Positions 32,920 to 42,725 of a stretch of DNA of 44,051 nt are shown here, piece by piece. The stretch is from Falciphora oryzae (Eukaryota; Ascomycota; Sordariomycetes; Magnaporthales; Magnaporthaceae). Both the position numbers and the translations under genes were made by a program. Position 1 is the stretch's first letter, and every line of letters begins with the position of its first letter. The stretch lies in assembly GCA_000733355.1 (NCBI GenBank), contig JNVV01000091.1, positions 1 through 44,051 of the forward strand. Direction: 5' to 3'. The notes under the pieces were generated by a model. The model was given only the letters and a program-made list of their open reading frames with translations. It was not told where the DNA came from and ran no database searches.

Positions 32920-33080
32920 ACCTACCTAGGTATCTACCTGGTATGTATCTGTACCTACCAGGTAGCAAGAAGATACCTACCAAGGTGCGGCACTTCCCAG
33001 GCAGCACCTACATGGACAATCGCCCCGAGGACTTTGTAAATACTGGAGGTATTAAGGTCGAGGTACCTACCTGGTGGCAG
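32920..33080. repeat. Cluster of TACCTACC / GGTAGGTA palindromic motifs
   Basis: TACCTACC, ACCTAGGTA, CTACCTGGTA and related words recur many times within about 160 bp on both strands. Such words are common in intergenic DNA of Sordariomycetes. No function can be assigned. Confidence 0.6.
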
Positions 33081-33636
33081 CTACTTTAAGTAGGCACCCG
33101 GGCAAGTAAGCATAGGAAAAGACTTATTGAACAGCTGCGTTTGCATGACATCTCATCTCGGTCAGCACAGCTTCGAAAAATCGCGAGTGTGGTTTCAGGA
33201 CGCTCGTGGGCAAATATCACATGGACATGGAAACATGCAACATTGATTCCCACCGCCAAATTCCAGGCCGCATATTTTAAGCGCCGACTGTGTGCATCTT
33301 TCAAAACGAATTTCTGGGCCTCTTCTGGTAGTCCGATGATGTCCGCCCCGCCAGAATGTGACAATACTTGCTAAGCCAATCAACACACAATACTGTGTGA
33401 CGACCCTTGCCCATGCTTCCCCATGGCGCTGCCCCGGGCGGTTAGAACCTGCAGGTCGTTCAGCGTGGGCCGATCAGTCATTAGTGAATTGTGGTTGGAC
33501 ACGAAACTCAGACGAGCGCGGTCCAGTCCGTCACACGCTCCGAAGAACCTAGGCACGCCGGTGGGTTGTTGTCACCTGTAGGGGTCCTCTAGAGCGTTGG
33601 GCTGAAACTGCAGATCTTCGCTCTCTCGCCATCCAC

Positions 33637-33661
33637 TTTTTTTTTTTTTTTTTTTTTTTTT
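33637..33661. repeat. Poly-T tract (25 bp)
   Basis: An uninterrupted run of 25 T on the plus strand, lying about 500 bp before CWC24. It could be a nucleosome-depleting promoter tract or the trace of a poly(A)-tailed insertion on the minus strand; no gene fragment is recognisable beside it. Confidence 0.9.
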
Positions 33662-33960
33662 GAAGGTAAATTCCGGGAACCCTCTCCTACTCCAGCTATA
33701 CCTTTCCTATTTCAGCTCGTGCAGCCAAACAGCATCCCAGGGGATGGTGGCAGACGTAGGCGGGGAATGAACCCGCAGGTTTTCCTTTCTCGATTCCCCC
33801 CTTTCCTTTCCTCTTTCTTCTTTTAGCAATGATCTTGATGTCAAAGTTGGTACCTACCTAGCCTTCTCAAGAGAAGGGGGAGAAGGGGGAAAAGGAATAT
33901 GGAGGAAGGGGGCGAGAGGAATCGCTCTCGATTGTGCTTCACGTAAGCAGCAGGTGTGGG

Positions 33961-34025
33961 GAGTGGAAATGCTACACGATTGGCCAGCCATCTCCTTCTT
34001 TGGCGCTAAAACTTTTTTTGCAAAT
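33961..34025. repeat. 65-bp dispersed repeat, promoter copy
   Basis: This copy shares GCTACACGATTGGCCAGCC, TCTCCTTCTTT, GCGCTAAAACTTTTTTT and GCAAAT with four copies at 36201-37036. It ends about 135 bp before the CWC24 start codon, so it lies in that gene's promoter or leader. Confidence 0.85.
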
Positions 34026-34159
34026 CGTCTGCGAGAGAATGAGGCGCAGCAGCGCATCAGTTCAATGTGATTACAGACCAGCCTTGCCATTTGCACCCAC
34101 GCGTGATGTCATCTGGCTTGATTTTCATTCCTCACCAGCACCAGCTACTGCCTCCCACA

Positions 34160-35306
34160 ATGGAAGCCGCCGCGCCGGTCGCAGTGTTCAAAAAGCGCGG
34201 GGCCAAGGCCAAGGCCAACATCAGAAAGCGGGCACCGAGCCCACCGGCAGCGGCAGCCGGCGACGGCTCCGAAAGCTCCGACTACTCGTCCTCAGAGGAC
34301 GAGACGGGCCGGCGCGTGAAGCGGAGGAGGAGGAACAACAACCACGGCGCGGCCACGACGTCCTCCTCCACCTCCGGGCCCGGCGGCGACCTCTCGGCGA
34401 CCGTCTTCAAGGCCGACCGGAGCGTGCCCATCACCGACTCCAACGACGCGACCAAGCGGAGCAACTGGCACGACGAGGACGGCGCCGACGCGCTCTCGTC
34501 CAAGAACCTGCTGGGCAGCACGAGGGCCAGGCCGCCCGCCGCGCCCAGCGACGCCCGACAGCCCGACGGCCTGTACAAGGGCCTGGCGAACAAGACGAGC
34601 TTCGTGCAGAGGAACCCGGACGCGCCGCCGAGGACGGTGGGGCCGGTCAAGGCGCCGACGAACATCCGGACCGTGACCGTGACCGACTTTGCGCCCGATG
34701 TTTGCAAGGACGTAAGTCGCGATTCCTTCAGTGGTGGCGGCGCATACTCGGCGCAAGATTACTCTCTCTTCTGTATTTCATCTGCGCGCCTGCTGACAAA
34801 AGCCTCTCTTTTCACCGCGACAGTACAAGCAAACGGGCTTCTGCGGGTTCGGCGACAACTGCAAGTACCTACACGCGCGCGAGGACTACAAGGCGGGGTG
34901 GCAGCTCGACCGGGAGTGGGAGAGCGTGGCCAAGGGCAAGAAGAACATGGGAGGGACGGTGGTCGCGAGCGCAGCAGACCGCGGCAAGGGCGCAAGCAAC
35001 GACGACGGCGACGACGACGACGGCGACGACGCGCTGCTCGAGAGCATCCCGTTCGCGTGCATCATCTGCCGGGAGGCGTACAGGCAGCCGGTGGCGACGC
35101 GGTGCGGCCACTACTTTTGCGAGCAGTGCGCCCTGAAGCGGTACCGGAGGGACCCGACGTGCGCGGCGTGCGGGTCCGGCACCAACGGCGTCTTCAACCA
35201 CGCGAAGAGGCTGCAGAGGCTGCTGGACAGGAAGCGGGAGCGGGCGGCGAAAAGGAGGCAGGAGGCGATCGAGGCGGGGGAGGAGGTCAGCGAGGAGGAG
35301 GAGTGA
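34160..35306 (+). CDS. CWC24: Pre-mRNA-splicing factor Cwc24 (CCCH + RING)
   Basis: Two exons, 34160-34711 and 34824-35306, with a 112-bp intron (GTAAGT...CAG), encoding 344 aa. Cwc24 (RNF113 in animals) joins the activated spliceosome before the first step. The N-terminal ~180 residues are disordered and charged, with conserved pieces YKGLANKTSFVQRN and TVTDFAPDVCKD. The CCCH finger (C-x8-C-x5-C-x3-H, residues 182-201) is split by the intron right after CKD and completes as YKQTGFCGFGDNCKYLH. KAGWQLDREWE is the usual linker. The RING spans ~263-305: CIICREAYRQPVATRCGHYF and CEQCALKRYRRDPTCAACG. The start MEAAAPVAVFKKRGAKAKAN matches the family. The acidic C-terminus EEVSEEEE coincides with the first unit of a minisatellite. 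Confidence 0.93.
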
Positions 35307-35507
35307 AGGTGCCGCTGGGAGGTGAGCGAGGAGGAGGAAGAGTGAAGGTGCCGCTGGGAGGTGAGCGAGGAGGAGGAAGAGTGAAGGTGCCGCTGGGAGG
35401 TGAGCGAGGAGGAGGAGTGGAGGTGCCGCTGGTGAGGTCAGCGATGAGGAGGAGTGAAGGTGCCGCTGGGGAGGTCAGCGAGGAGGAGTGAAAGTGCCAC
35501 TGCGACT
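35283..35507. repeat. Minisatellite made from the 3' end of CWC24
   Basis: Six units begin with GAGGT(C/G)AGCG at 35283, 35319, 35358, 35397, 35434 and 35471 (36-39 bp apart). Each runs through a GAGGAGGAGTGAAGGTGCC-like stretch and CGCTGG. The first unit encodes the last residues and stop codon of CWC24; the other five repeat that sequence, stop codon included, in the 3' UTR. Confidence 0.9.
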
Positions 35508-36013
35508 CACTTGCCTACACCCGCGATGATTCCGCGTGCCGAGTGCCGTGGCTTCTTTCGTCGCCCAGCGTCGCAGCCATCGTGTCGTGGGATCTGGCGT
35601 CCGCCCCCACGTCGCCACTACGGCCCAAACTGTGGGCTGGGTTTACTCTTCGCTTGAGTTTGCGGATGCTTGAGGACACACACGGCATCCCGTACATTAC
35701 GTTGTATCTGTATGAATGAAGAATGGAATCATGACCTTGCTAGAGAAGACTCTTCAAACCCGCCCTCCATCGCCGCCGTGTCCTTCACGCCCTTCGTTCC
35801 AGATCAGTGACGTCAAAGCAGGACGACCCTTTCGGGCTTCCGGGTTTCGCTGGTCTCCACAGGGGCAGAGTGCGCAGCGCACGTCGGCGAACCACCTGAA
35901 TGGAAACAGAAAATGGTTGAGCACGAGAGGGTCCAAAGGCGAAAAACCACGGGGCCGAATGGCACCTCCACGCGTTGCGATTCACACATAACGACCCCAG
36001 AAGGCCGTGGGGG

Positions 36014-36462
36014 GACGTGGTGACTAGGGAGAGCAGAACGTATCTTTTGTCGTGCAAATTGTAAAAGTATCTTCGTCGTGCAATTTGGATCACTATGCAT
36101 GTGGCCTACGTCTACTTGGACAACATTTCCTAATTGAGTTCAAATTTGATGCTATCTACAATGTGGGGTATCTGCACCCCAATCTCTTATCGATAAAAGA
36201 TGAGTGGGAACGCTACACGATTGGCCAGCCATCTCCTTCTTTAACGCTAAAACTTTTTTCGCAAATGTTCGTGGTATCTCGCAGTAAAAACATCTGGTGA
36301 TAGATGAAGCTATTTACAACCTTACCGTCTTCGTGGTATTTGAACACCTACGCTCCGCTTCGGTGTCACGGGCTTTGCCCCTTCCCAGTTCCGTAGTCTA
36401 GCTAGGAGACGTGGTGATTAGTGGGGGTAGAACGTTTCTTTCGTCGTGCAAATTGTAAAAGT
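36014..36462. repeat. Pair of ~55-bp repeats (GACGTGGTGA...TTGTAAAAGT)
   Basis: The copies at 36014-36068 and 36408-36462 share GACGTGGTGA, TAGAACGT or CAGAACGT, and GTCGTGCAAATTGTAAAAGT, 394 bp apart in the same orientation. The core TCGTCGTGCAA also recurs alone near 36073. Confidence 0.8.
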
Positions 36463-36712
36463 GTCCCGGTTCGGCAGTAGGAGCCTCCACCTACTTGCTA
36501 CCAAAAGGACGACTAAGCCAAAGCTAGAACTTTGGCTCAATTGGAGGCTCAAGTACCCTCTGTGAGGCCAGGCTGCACGAGAGGGCACGCCACGCTATAA
36601 CAAAAAGCATCTACGTGGTATTCATTTTCATCACTTTACTTTTAGGCCAAATCTATTTGGATGACATTTCCTAATTGAGTTCAAATTTGAAGCTATTTAC
36701 AATGTGGGGTAT
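36104..36712. repeat. Pair of ~70-bp repeats (CATTTCCTAATTGAGTTC)
   Basis: The copies at 36104-36172 and 36643-36712 share CATTTCCTAATTGAGTTC, AAATTTGA, GCTAT and ACAATGTGGGGTAT. A partial third copy (TCAATATGGGGTATCTGCA) lies at 36951-36969. In each case a copy of the 65-bp repeat follows shortly after, so the two belong to one larger duplicated unit of about 170 bp. Confidence 0.8.
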
Positions 36713-37036
36713 CGCTCCACTCCCTTATCTACAAGCGATGAGTAGGAAACGCCACACTATTGGCCAGCCATCCGCTTCTTTGACGCTAAACCTTTTTTCG
36801 CAAATGATCCTGGCGTCTTTAGGTGTCGACAAGCAATGAGTCACACGATTGGCCAGCTATTTCCTTTTTTAACGCTAAACCTTTTTTTCGCAAATGAAAG
36901 CTACATAATCGCCAACGGGTCGGGCATTAGCCTTCGTCCTTACTGGTGGTTCAATATGGGGTATCTGCAGCCCTAATCTTTTATCATTGGCCAGCCATCT
37001 CCTTCTTTGACGCTAAAACTTTTTTCGCAAATGAAA
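36201..37036. repeat. 65-bp dispersed repeat, four clustered copies
   Basis: Copies lie at 36201-36266, 36739-36807, 36836-36900 and 36985-37036, all in the same orientation. The shared core is ATTGGCCAGCCAT, a TCC-TTCTTT stretch, ACGCTAAA-C, a T-run and CGCAAATG. The last copy lacks the left part. A fifth copy lies in the CWC24 promoter. The element has no coding potential. Confidence 0.88.
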
Positions 37037-37245
37037 GAAAGCTGCAGTTCACGGACTGTCACACGAAAGAACTCGTAGACTCACCTAATCGGCCCCACAG
37101 AAGGCCCGGGAACCGGTATAGGTGCCCAACGGCCCCGAGGCCCAAAGGCCGAAGGCCGGAAGGGCAGTGTGAATTATGTACTCGATACTTCGCACGGATC
37201 ACAAGGTGGTTTATATAAACCCTGCCATTTCCTATGTTCTCCCTG

Positions 37246-37479
37246 TGTTGGTAGGAGTGTTACTCCTGTCGGGCACGGAGATCTCCCACGGTGACGCACA
37301 CTGATCAGTAATCAAAGGTCTTGTATGCATGCGTGTCGAGTAGGTAGGATCTATCTGTACTAGAGGGGGCCAGAGGCCCCCTTTTATAGGGAGGCTTGTG
37401 GGGGCCCCACAGCCCCTGAAAGGGGCTATGGCACGTCCTTTGCCGAGGTCCAAATGCGTGCGCTGCCATTGATCCAACA
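37246..37479. mobile_element. Solo LTR (234 bp) with 5-bp target-site duplication
   Basis: The element begins TGTTGG and ends CCAACA, a perfect 6-bp terminal inverted repeat with the TG...CA ends of LTR retrotransposons. It is flanked on both sides by CCCTG (37241-37245 and 37480-37484), the 5-bp duplication expected of an LTR integrase. Inside are a TATA-like CTTTTATAGGG near 37380 and a strong GGGGGCC/GGCCCCC hairpin just before it. No internal retrotransposon sequence or second LTR is present, so this is a solo LTR left by recombination. Ty1/copia and Ty3/gypsy cannot be told apart. Confidence 0.88.
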
Positions 37480-38726
37480 CCCTGAAAGATTCCTTCTTCC
37501 TTAAGCATCTTTTGAGCCCATAGAAAGATTATCTGCAATATAGGGATCCTTCTCCAAGCCGTCTTTGACCCCTTGTTACACGGACTGCTCCCTAGTATGA
37601 AGCTATGAAGCTATTCACATGGCCACTGCCTTCGTGGTGATTGAACACCTCCGCAAGTCGGACTGTAAAACAAGCGAAGGGACACACCTACAAAAACGCT
37701 TGTAAACGCTACGCGGAATAGCTGCAATACAGATTCACTCTGTTCACCCGCCACGTCGTGTAACCCGCATACCAAATCTGCGCTGTCTCTGTCTCACTAC
37801 GACTAATGATGTGCAATTCCGTTTGGCTTCTATCCAGTACCTACCAGCTTATTCCCAATGCTTACTAGGAGCGGCAAATTCACGCTACTCCAATTAATTT
37901 CCGCAAGCACACGGTCAACAATCCGCACAAGCAACGACCCTAGAAGAACGCGGGAGTAGTCCACATCGGGCATCCTCTGGAACAGCCTTTTTGTTCTCTC
38001 TTTCTCATAGGTAGTAGGAGTCGGAAGCGTATCGACTCGTCATCAACAAGCCTAGTTGGGAACTTTGCGCGAGATGGTGTACACGAGAGTTGTTGAGATT
38101 ATAGAACTGGGATATCTTTGTCGCCATCACGCGCTTCTGGACATTAGGGAATGTGGTGGATGATGGCTTCAAACGGTGGCAATGCAACAAACAGCCCGCT
38201 GGGCTGCCCCCACGGTGGCCTGAGAAAAAATGAGAGGCCGATCGACTTGATCCCCACCAAACCAACTCATTTGAATTTAGGTGAGCGTGGCCCCTCCCCC
38301 GCACCCTCCCCCCGAGGTACGTACCAACCAGGTGGCCCATGTCAGTCGGAAGGCGCCAGCTACGATAAGATAAGAATGCAACCGGGCGGGGCTGACCAGG
38401 CACCGCTCGCACCCACCATGTGACGACAGGCAGTGCATCATCTGGCAACCACTCGAGACCTCGCATTCAAGACTCATCCTCAGCCCGTCCGCGCCCGGGC
38501 TCCCATTTCATCTTTCCATCTTTTCTTTCCCTGGAGCCCAACAAAACAGCGCCTCGAGCATCGTCCCTTCAAATACACTCCGACAGCCAACGCCCTCAAA
38601 TACACTCGACACCAACGCCTCTCCCCACATCGACGCCTGGGACGCCGCGAGCGCACGGCAACCAGCCAACGCCCTCTCCCTACATCAACTCCTAGAACGC
38701 CGCCAACGCCCGGCCCACCACCCACC

Positions 38727-39997
38727 ATGAACAGCCTCTACTCGGTCGTCAACACGCTCCGGGACCGCTACGCGCCCGTGTCGCACGCGTCGACCTTCCG
38801 CGAGACGGGCGAGATCACGCCCGACGAGTTCGTGGCGGCCGGCGACTACCTCGTCTTCAAGTTCCCGACCTGGAGCTGGGCCGACGCCGACCCCGAGACC
38901 CGCCGCGCGTCCCACCTGCCGCCCGGCAAGCAGTTCCTGGTGACGCGCAACGTGCCGTGCAACCGCCGGCTCAACGAGAACTTTGCCGGCGACGCCGGCC
39001 TGGAGGAGGCCATAGTTGAGGACGGCGACGGCTTCAGGAGCGGCGGCGCAGGCGGCGGCTCCAAGGGCGCGTCGGGCGGCGGCGACGACGAGGACGGGTG
39101 GCTGCGCACGGGCGGGCTGGCCAGCTCGCAGCCGCTCAAGGCCCGCGAGGTGCGCACCGTCGACGACGCGGGCAACGCCGGCGAGCGCGCTCAGCCCGAC
39201 GACGACGACGACGACATCCCGGACATGGAGGACGAGGAGGACGACGAGGCCATCATCCGGGACACGGACGCCTCGGGACAGACTACGTAAGTGCCACGTC
39301 ACCTATATTTAAATGAGAGTTGGCTCGGGGGATCAAGTCGATCGGCCTTCTTGGGTCGTCGTGAGTGCCCCCGCCGGCCGCCGCTGACTCGCACTAAAAT
39401 GACCCACAGGGGCCGGCGCACCTACACGCTGTACATCATGTACTCGCCCTACTACCGGACGCCGCGGCTGTACCTGTCGGGGTACGCGCCGAGCGGGCAG
39501 CCGCTGGCGCCGCCGCTGATGATGGAGGACATCATGGGTGACTACAAGGACAAGACGGTGACGCTCGAGGACTTCCCCTTCTTCGCCAGCAGCGTCAAGA
39601 TGGCGAGTGTGCACCCGTGCAAGCACGCGCCCGTCATGAAGACGCTGCTGGACCGCGCCGACGCCGCGCTCAGGCAGCGCCGCGAGAGGCTCAAGTCTGG
39701 TGGGGCCGACGACCAGGCCGGGCTGGAGGGGCTGGCCGACGGGATCGGCAGGCTCAGCGTCTCGGGGGAGCCGGCGTCGGACAGGAACGAGGACTGGGAG
39801 GACATCGGGCACGACGACGTGGCCGACCAGGAGGCGGCCATCCGGGTGGACCAGTACCTCGTCGTGTTCCTCAAGGTCGGTAGCGGCCACCTGCTTTATG
39901 CTTTGTGCCTTTGGCTGACACTGAACAATGTCTTTTTGTACAGTTCATCGCGAGCGTGACGCCGGGGATCGAGCATGATTTCACCATGGGGGTGTGA
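38727..39997 (+). CDS. ATG3: Autophagy E2-like enzyme Atg3
   Basis: Three exons: 38727-39286, 39410-39875 and 39944-39997, encoding 359 aa. Atg3 takes Atg8 from Atg7 and transfers it to phosphatidylethanolamine for autophagosome growth. Conserved parts: [40 protein letters not shown] and WSWA at the N-terminus; an acidic flexible region (~residues 110-185); [20 protein letters not shown]; and the catalytic Cys257 in [14 protein letters not shown]. The end [10 protein letters not shown] plus [17 protein letters not shown] matches the family's C-terminus. The introns (123 and 68 bp) have clean GT-AG ends; the second starts GTCGGT. Right after the stop codon, the last intron and terminal exon are present a second time with changes. 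Start chosen at MNSLYS, where homologues start. Confidence 0.94.
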
Positions 39998-40213
39998 GGT
40001 GTTCCTCAAGGTCGGTGGCCGAGAGCATCTTGCGTGTGCTTTGTGCCTTTCGCTGACACTGGACAATGTCTTTTGCAGTTTGTCGCCAGCGTGACGCCGG
40101 GGATCGAGCGTGATTCCGCCATGGGCGTGTGGGGGGATTCTTTCCGTGCTTTGCTGAATGAGGTGGCTGAATGCGGGGGTGATTCTTTCATGTCTTCTCC
40201 GTACTTTTGCTAA
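39998..40213 (+). repeat. Tandem copy of the last ATG3 intron and terminal exon
   Basis: Bases 39998-40128 repeat 39867-39997: GTGTTCCTCAAG-GTCGGT, an intron ending TTTTGCAG (40078), then an exon starting TTTGTCGCCAGCGTGACGCC. The copy encodes [17 protein letters not shown], and its frame runs past the position of the ATG3 stop (TGA became TGG) to a stop at 40211-40213. Both splice sites survive. Splicing 39875 to 40079 would keep frame and replace the Atg3 C-terminus by a 44-residue end. A further ~50-bp stretch (GATTCTTTC...GAGGTGGCTGAATGCGGG) is itself duplicated at 40135-40232. Confidence 0.85.
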
Positions 40214-40984
40214 TGAGGTGGCTGAATGCGGGTGGTGAGTGTTGGTAACTGAGATGGCAGCACAAACAAAGCATTTCGGACTGCTGGCTTGTTGGGGTTC
40301 ATGCTCTGGCGGGACGCTGCAGAGGCCGAGAATGTGGTGCCTCAAAGGTGTGCAGAGAAGGTGGTGCAGAGAGATGTGCAGAGAAGGACGGTCGCTAGGA
40401 AAAAAACAGCTTTATGTCACGTTTGGTCTCCTCGGGTGCGAGCTGATGCAGATGTGCCCCACAGCTCGCGTGCTCGTGTGTTCTTTGCAGTGAGCTGGTG
40501 CCCTTGGCGATGGGTCTGGACCGGGGCCACCTGCTCGCCTAAAGTGAGGTGCTGCAGACAGCGATTCGTGAGAGAGGAAGAAGCAGCTGCGTGGGGTAAG
40601 GCGAGGCGGGGTGCCGGCGAACTTGCGGGAGGCCCCACGCGGGGTGGATGCACGGGCTGCACTGCACTGCACTGCGCTGCACCACTTGCACCACTCACAA
40701 CACCTGCACCACCCAACCAAAATAAAAGCTACGTGTGCAGAAAGTCGAGGGCCTCAATTCTCTTATTCTTCTGGCTTTACTTGGCAAGAAACAAGTATTC
40801 CGGGTTGGTGCACTGCCCAGGTGCACGGCATGACGCGCTCAAACGCACGGACCATCAGGAATGCTCCTTCCCGCCGCACCACGATTGGGTGCATGACCAC
40901 TCGATGGCATAATATATTAGCAAAGCAGCTCTTTCGTTTTATAAAAGTAGCCACAGGAGCTGCGGCATTGTAACAGCAGAAGGC
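40214..40984. other. Intergenic region downstream of ATG3
   Basis: No gene is supported. It holds the second copy of the ~245-bp dispersed repeat, listed separately. Confidence 0.5.
40634..40895. repeat. Dispersed ~245-bp repeat, copy 2
   Basis: Co-linear with 4152-4404 in the same orientation. This copy has an extra run of CTGCACTGCACTGCACTG-like triplets near its start and a different right-hand third. The most conserved parts are CAAAATAAAA, GTCGAGGGCCTCAAT and TTCCGGGTTGGTGCACTGCC. Confidence 0.75.
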
Positions 40985-41445
40985 GACTTACAAAAAATAT
41001 ACTTCATGCAAGGCAGCAGTCCGTCCAGCTCGGTGGTGAGGCGCGATTCGCGCATATACTCCAACACACGACCCTTGGTTTCTTGGTCTCGCGGGCTGGA
41101 GTTCTGGCCAGGGGCAGCAAGAGCAGGGTCCAGGCCGATGCGAGGCTGGCCAGGAAGAAACTGCTGACTTGTCCGTCGCGAGCAGCCGAACTCTCTGCGT
41201 GATTTGGCCGGTGGCCGGCCGGGGCGACGCCGACGTGGTCACGGCATCGGGCGATAACCGCTGCGGCGCCGTAACCCGCGCGGGATCGGTTTCTTGCGCG
41301 CCCTTCTCCGAAAGGGAGGATGTGGCTGTTGGGCCCGGGTTGATGCGTGGCCGGTGGCTGTGGATTGATTGGGATGGCCTCAATTTTAAGCACCTTGCTG
41401 AGCTCCCTAAGGTTACGATGCACGTCGTTGCGCGGGGCAGCCACA
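40985..41445 (-). pseudogene. Coding remnant or unresolved exon, family unknown
   Basis: Read on the minus strand, 41444 begins MAAPRNDVHRNLRELSKVLK and IEAIPINPQPPATHQPG. A second frame then continues TATSSLSEKGAQETDPAR and on to TGQITQRVRLLATDKSA. A third gives GLDPALAAPGQNSSPRDQET, KGRVLEYMRESRLTTELDG and LLPCMKYIF, directly before a good donor GTAAGT at about 40994. The last piece has the look of a real conserved exon end. Two frame changes without obvious introns suggest a pseudogene. An active gene with mis-set junctions is not excluded, but no downstream exon was found. Confidence 0.4.
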
Positions 41446-42725
41446 GTGGTCGACGCTGCCGGTGCCGTGGACGCTATCGTGGGGGGCTATGTTGGAAGGA
41501 GGATTCGACCAAAGCAGACAGCTGTCCCCGTCCCTGGGTATTGCCCCCGTACGCGCGATGTTGTAGATGGTAATTAAGGTGTCCAATGTTTAACTGTCGT
41601 GGAGGCTGTGGAAAGCAGAAGCACAGCGACAATTATTTGGGCACAAAGTCCTCTTTGCTAGGGCTTAGATAAATAGCGTCCAAAGCGGTAAGCTACAGGA
41701 AAGCATCACGAGTAACCTGCAGAAGCGTTGCGTCTGGCGCTCTCGGGTTTTTAATCCGTCGGGTGTCCAGCTGAGGGCGACGGGGACAGCCAGGGTCACA
41801 GCCTGTGTGCCCGGCCAACGTCCATCATGGGTACCACCAGGTAGGGTCGTCGGCGCATGGCGCACAAGTCGTCGGCGTATGGCGCACACGTCATCATCGT
41901 GTGGGCGTCGGCGGCCGGCCTGGTCCAGTAGAGTCGGTTCTTGCTGGAGCTGGTGTTTTTCTGCGCAGGCCGCAGTGGCTGCTGCCACTCAGGACTCAGG
42001 AAGGATCGAACACAGCCAGCATACAAGTGGGGTCAACGTCGCCACCCCTGCGCTGTCTCGGTAGTCAACGATCACTTGCCCACAGCGGTGCAGGCCGTCG
42101 ATGTTGCAGGTGCCGCCGGGAGTCTCCAGATTGGTGGGAATTTGGGCAGGTTCATGTATTCCTGAATGGGGATCGGTTCTGCCCGATATTAAATAGGCGG
42201 GCACCTCAAGTCGCGATCAGGACGTCCACCCACGTCTCCCACCCGACTTCTCTATTGTTATTTCACTTTATATCTGCCTTTGCGACTGCTCGATTTTCTC
42301 TTCCAAAATCACTTTACCAAACCACAGTGTGTCGCTAAAATATAGTCAATCTTACGAAGCAGCCATCTCCACCGCTGTAACACCAAAAAACTTGAGGTCG
42401 CACGACGTAGGTACCCCGACGACCTACAACCCGACTGGCAAACCTCAAATATATTAGCCAGCACCACTGCCTGGCGGGCATCTCCTGACATGCCGTCATG
42501 TAAGTTCCATGAGCCACCCGACCAAACAGACCCCTTCCTCGCCGGCGCTATTCGGATCTCACTTTCCGTCTCGCATGCATTGATCATATATGCGCATCGG
42601 ATATCTTCTCAGCCCTGTCTTAGTAAAGGATCACGCATCTCCTTTTACGATCATCTTCCTCATCCCCGGCACTGGCCTGGTCGCGTTCAGGCCCAAACGT
42701 GTCGGCGCATCGTACTAACGATCAA
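41446..42725. other. Intergenic region upstream of the small membrane-protein gene
   Basis: No gene is supported on either strand. The last ~500 bp, C/T-rich near 42220-42320, are the likely promoter and leader of the gene that starts at 42726. Confidence 0.5.

Larger units (their letters stand above)
32279..34159. other. Intergenic region between amidohydrolase paralogue and CWC24
   Basis: Divergent promoters must lie here. From 32880 to 33090 the sequence is filled with GGTACCTACC/CTAGGTA-type motifs that form short palindromes. A T-tract of 25 bp lies at 33637-33661. One copy of a ~65-bp dispersed repeat lies at 33961-34025, close to the CWC24 start. No gene is supported. Confidence 0.5.
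35508..38726. other. Repeat-rich intergenic region between CWC24 and ATG3
   Basis: No gene is supported across 3.2 kb. Bases 35990-37660 hold several degenerate repeat families and a solo LTR, listed separately. The last ~700 bp form the ATG3 promoter and a C/A-rich leader. AT content is visibly higher here than around the genes. Confidence 0.6.

Noticed and set aside
35990..37660. Full-length retrotransposon
   Set aside because: No reverse transcriptase, integrase or gag frame is visible and only one LTR is present.
38005..38466. Minus-strand open frame of 153 codons upstream of ATG3
   Set aside because: No recognisable feature; it occupies the ATG3 promoter and ends in repeat-poor but non-coding DNA.
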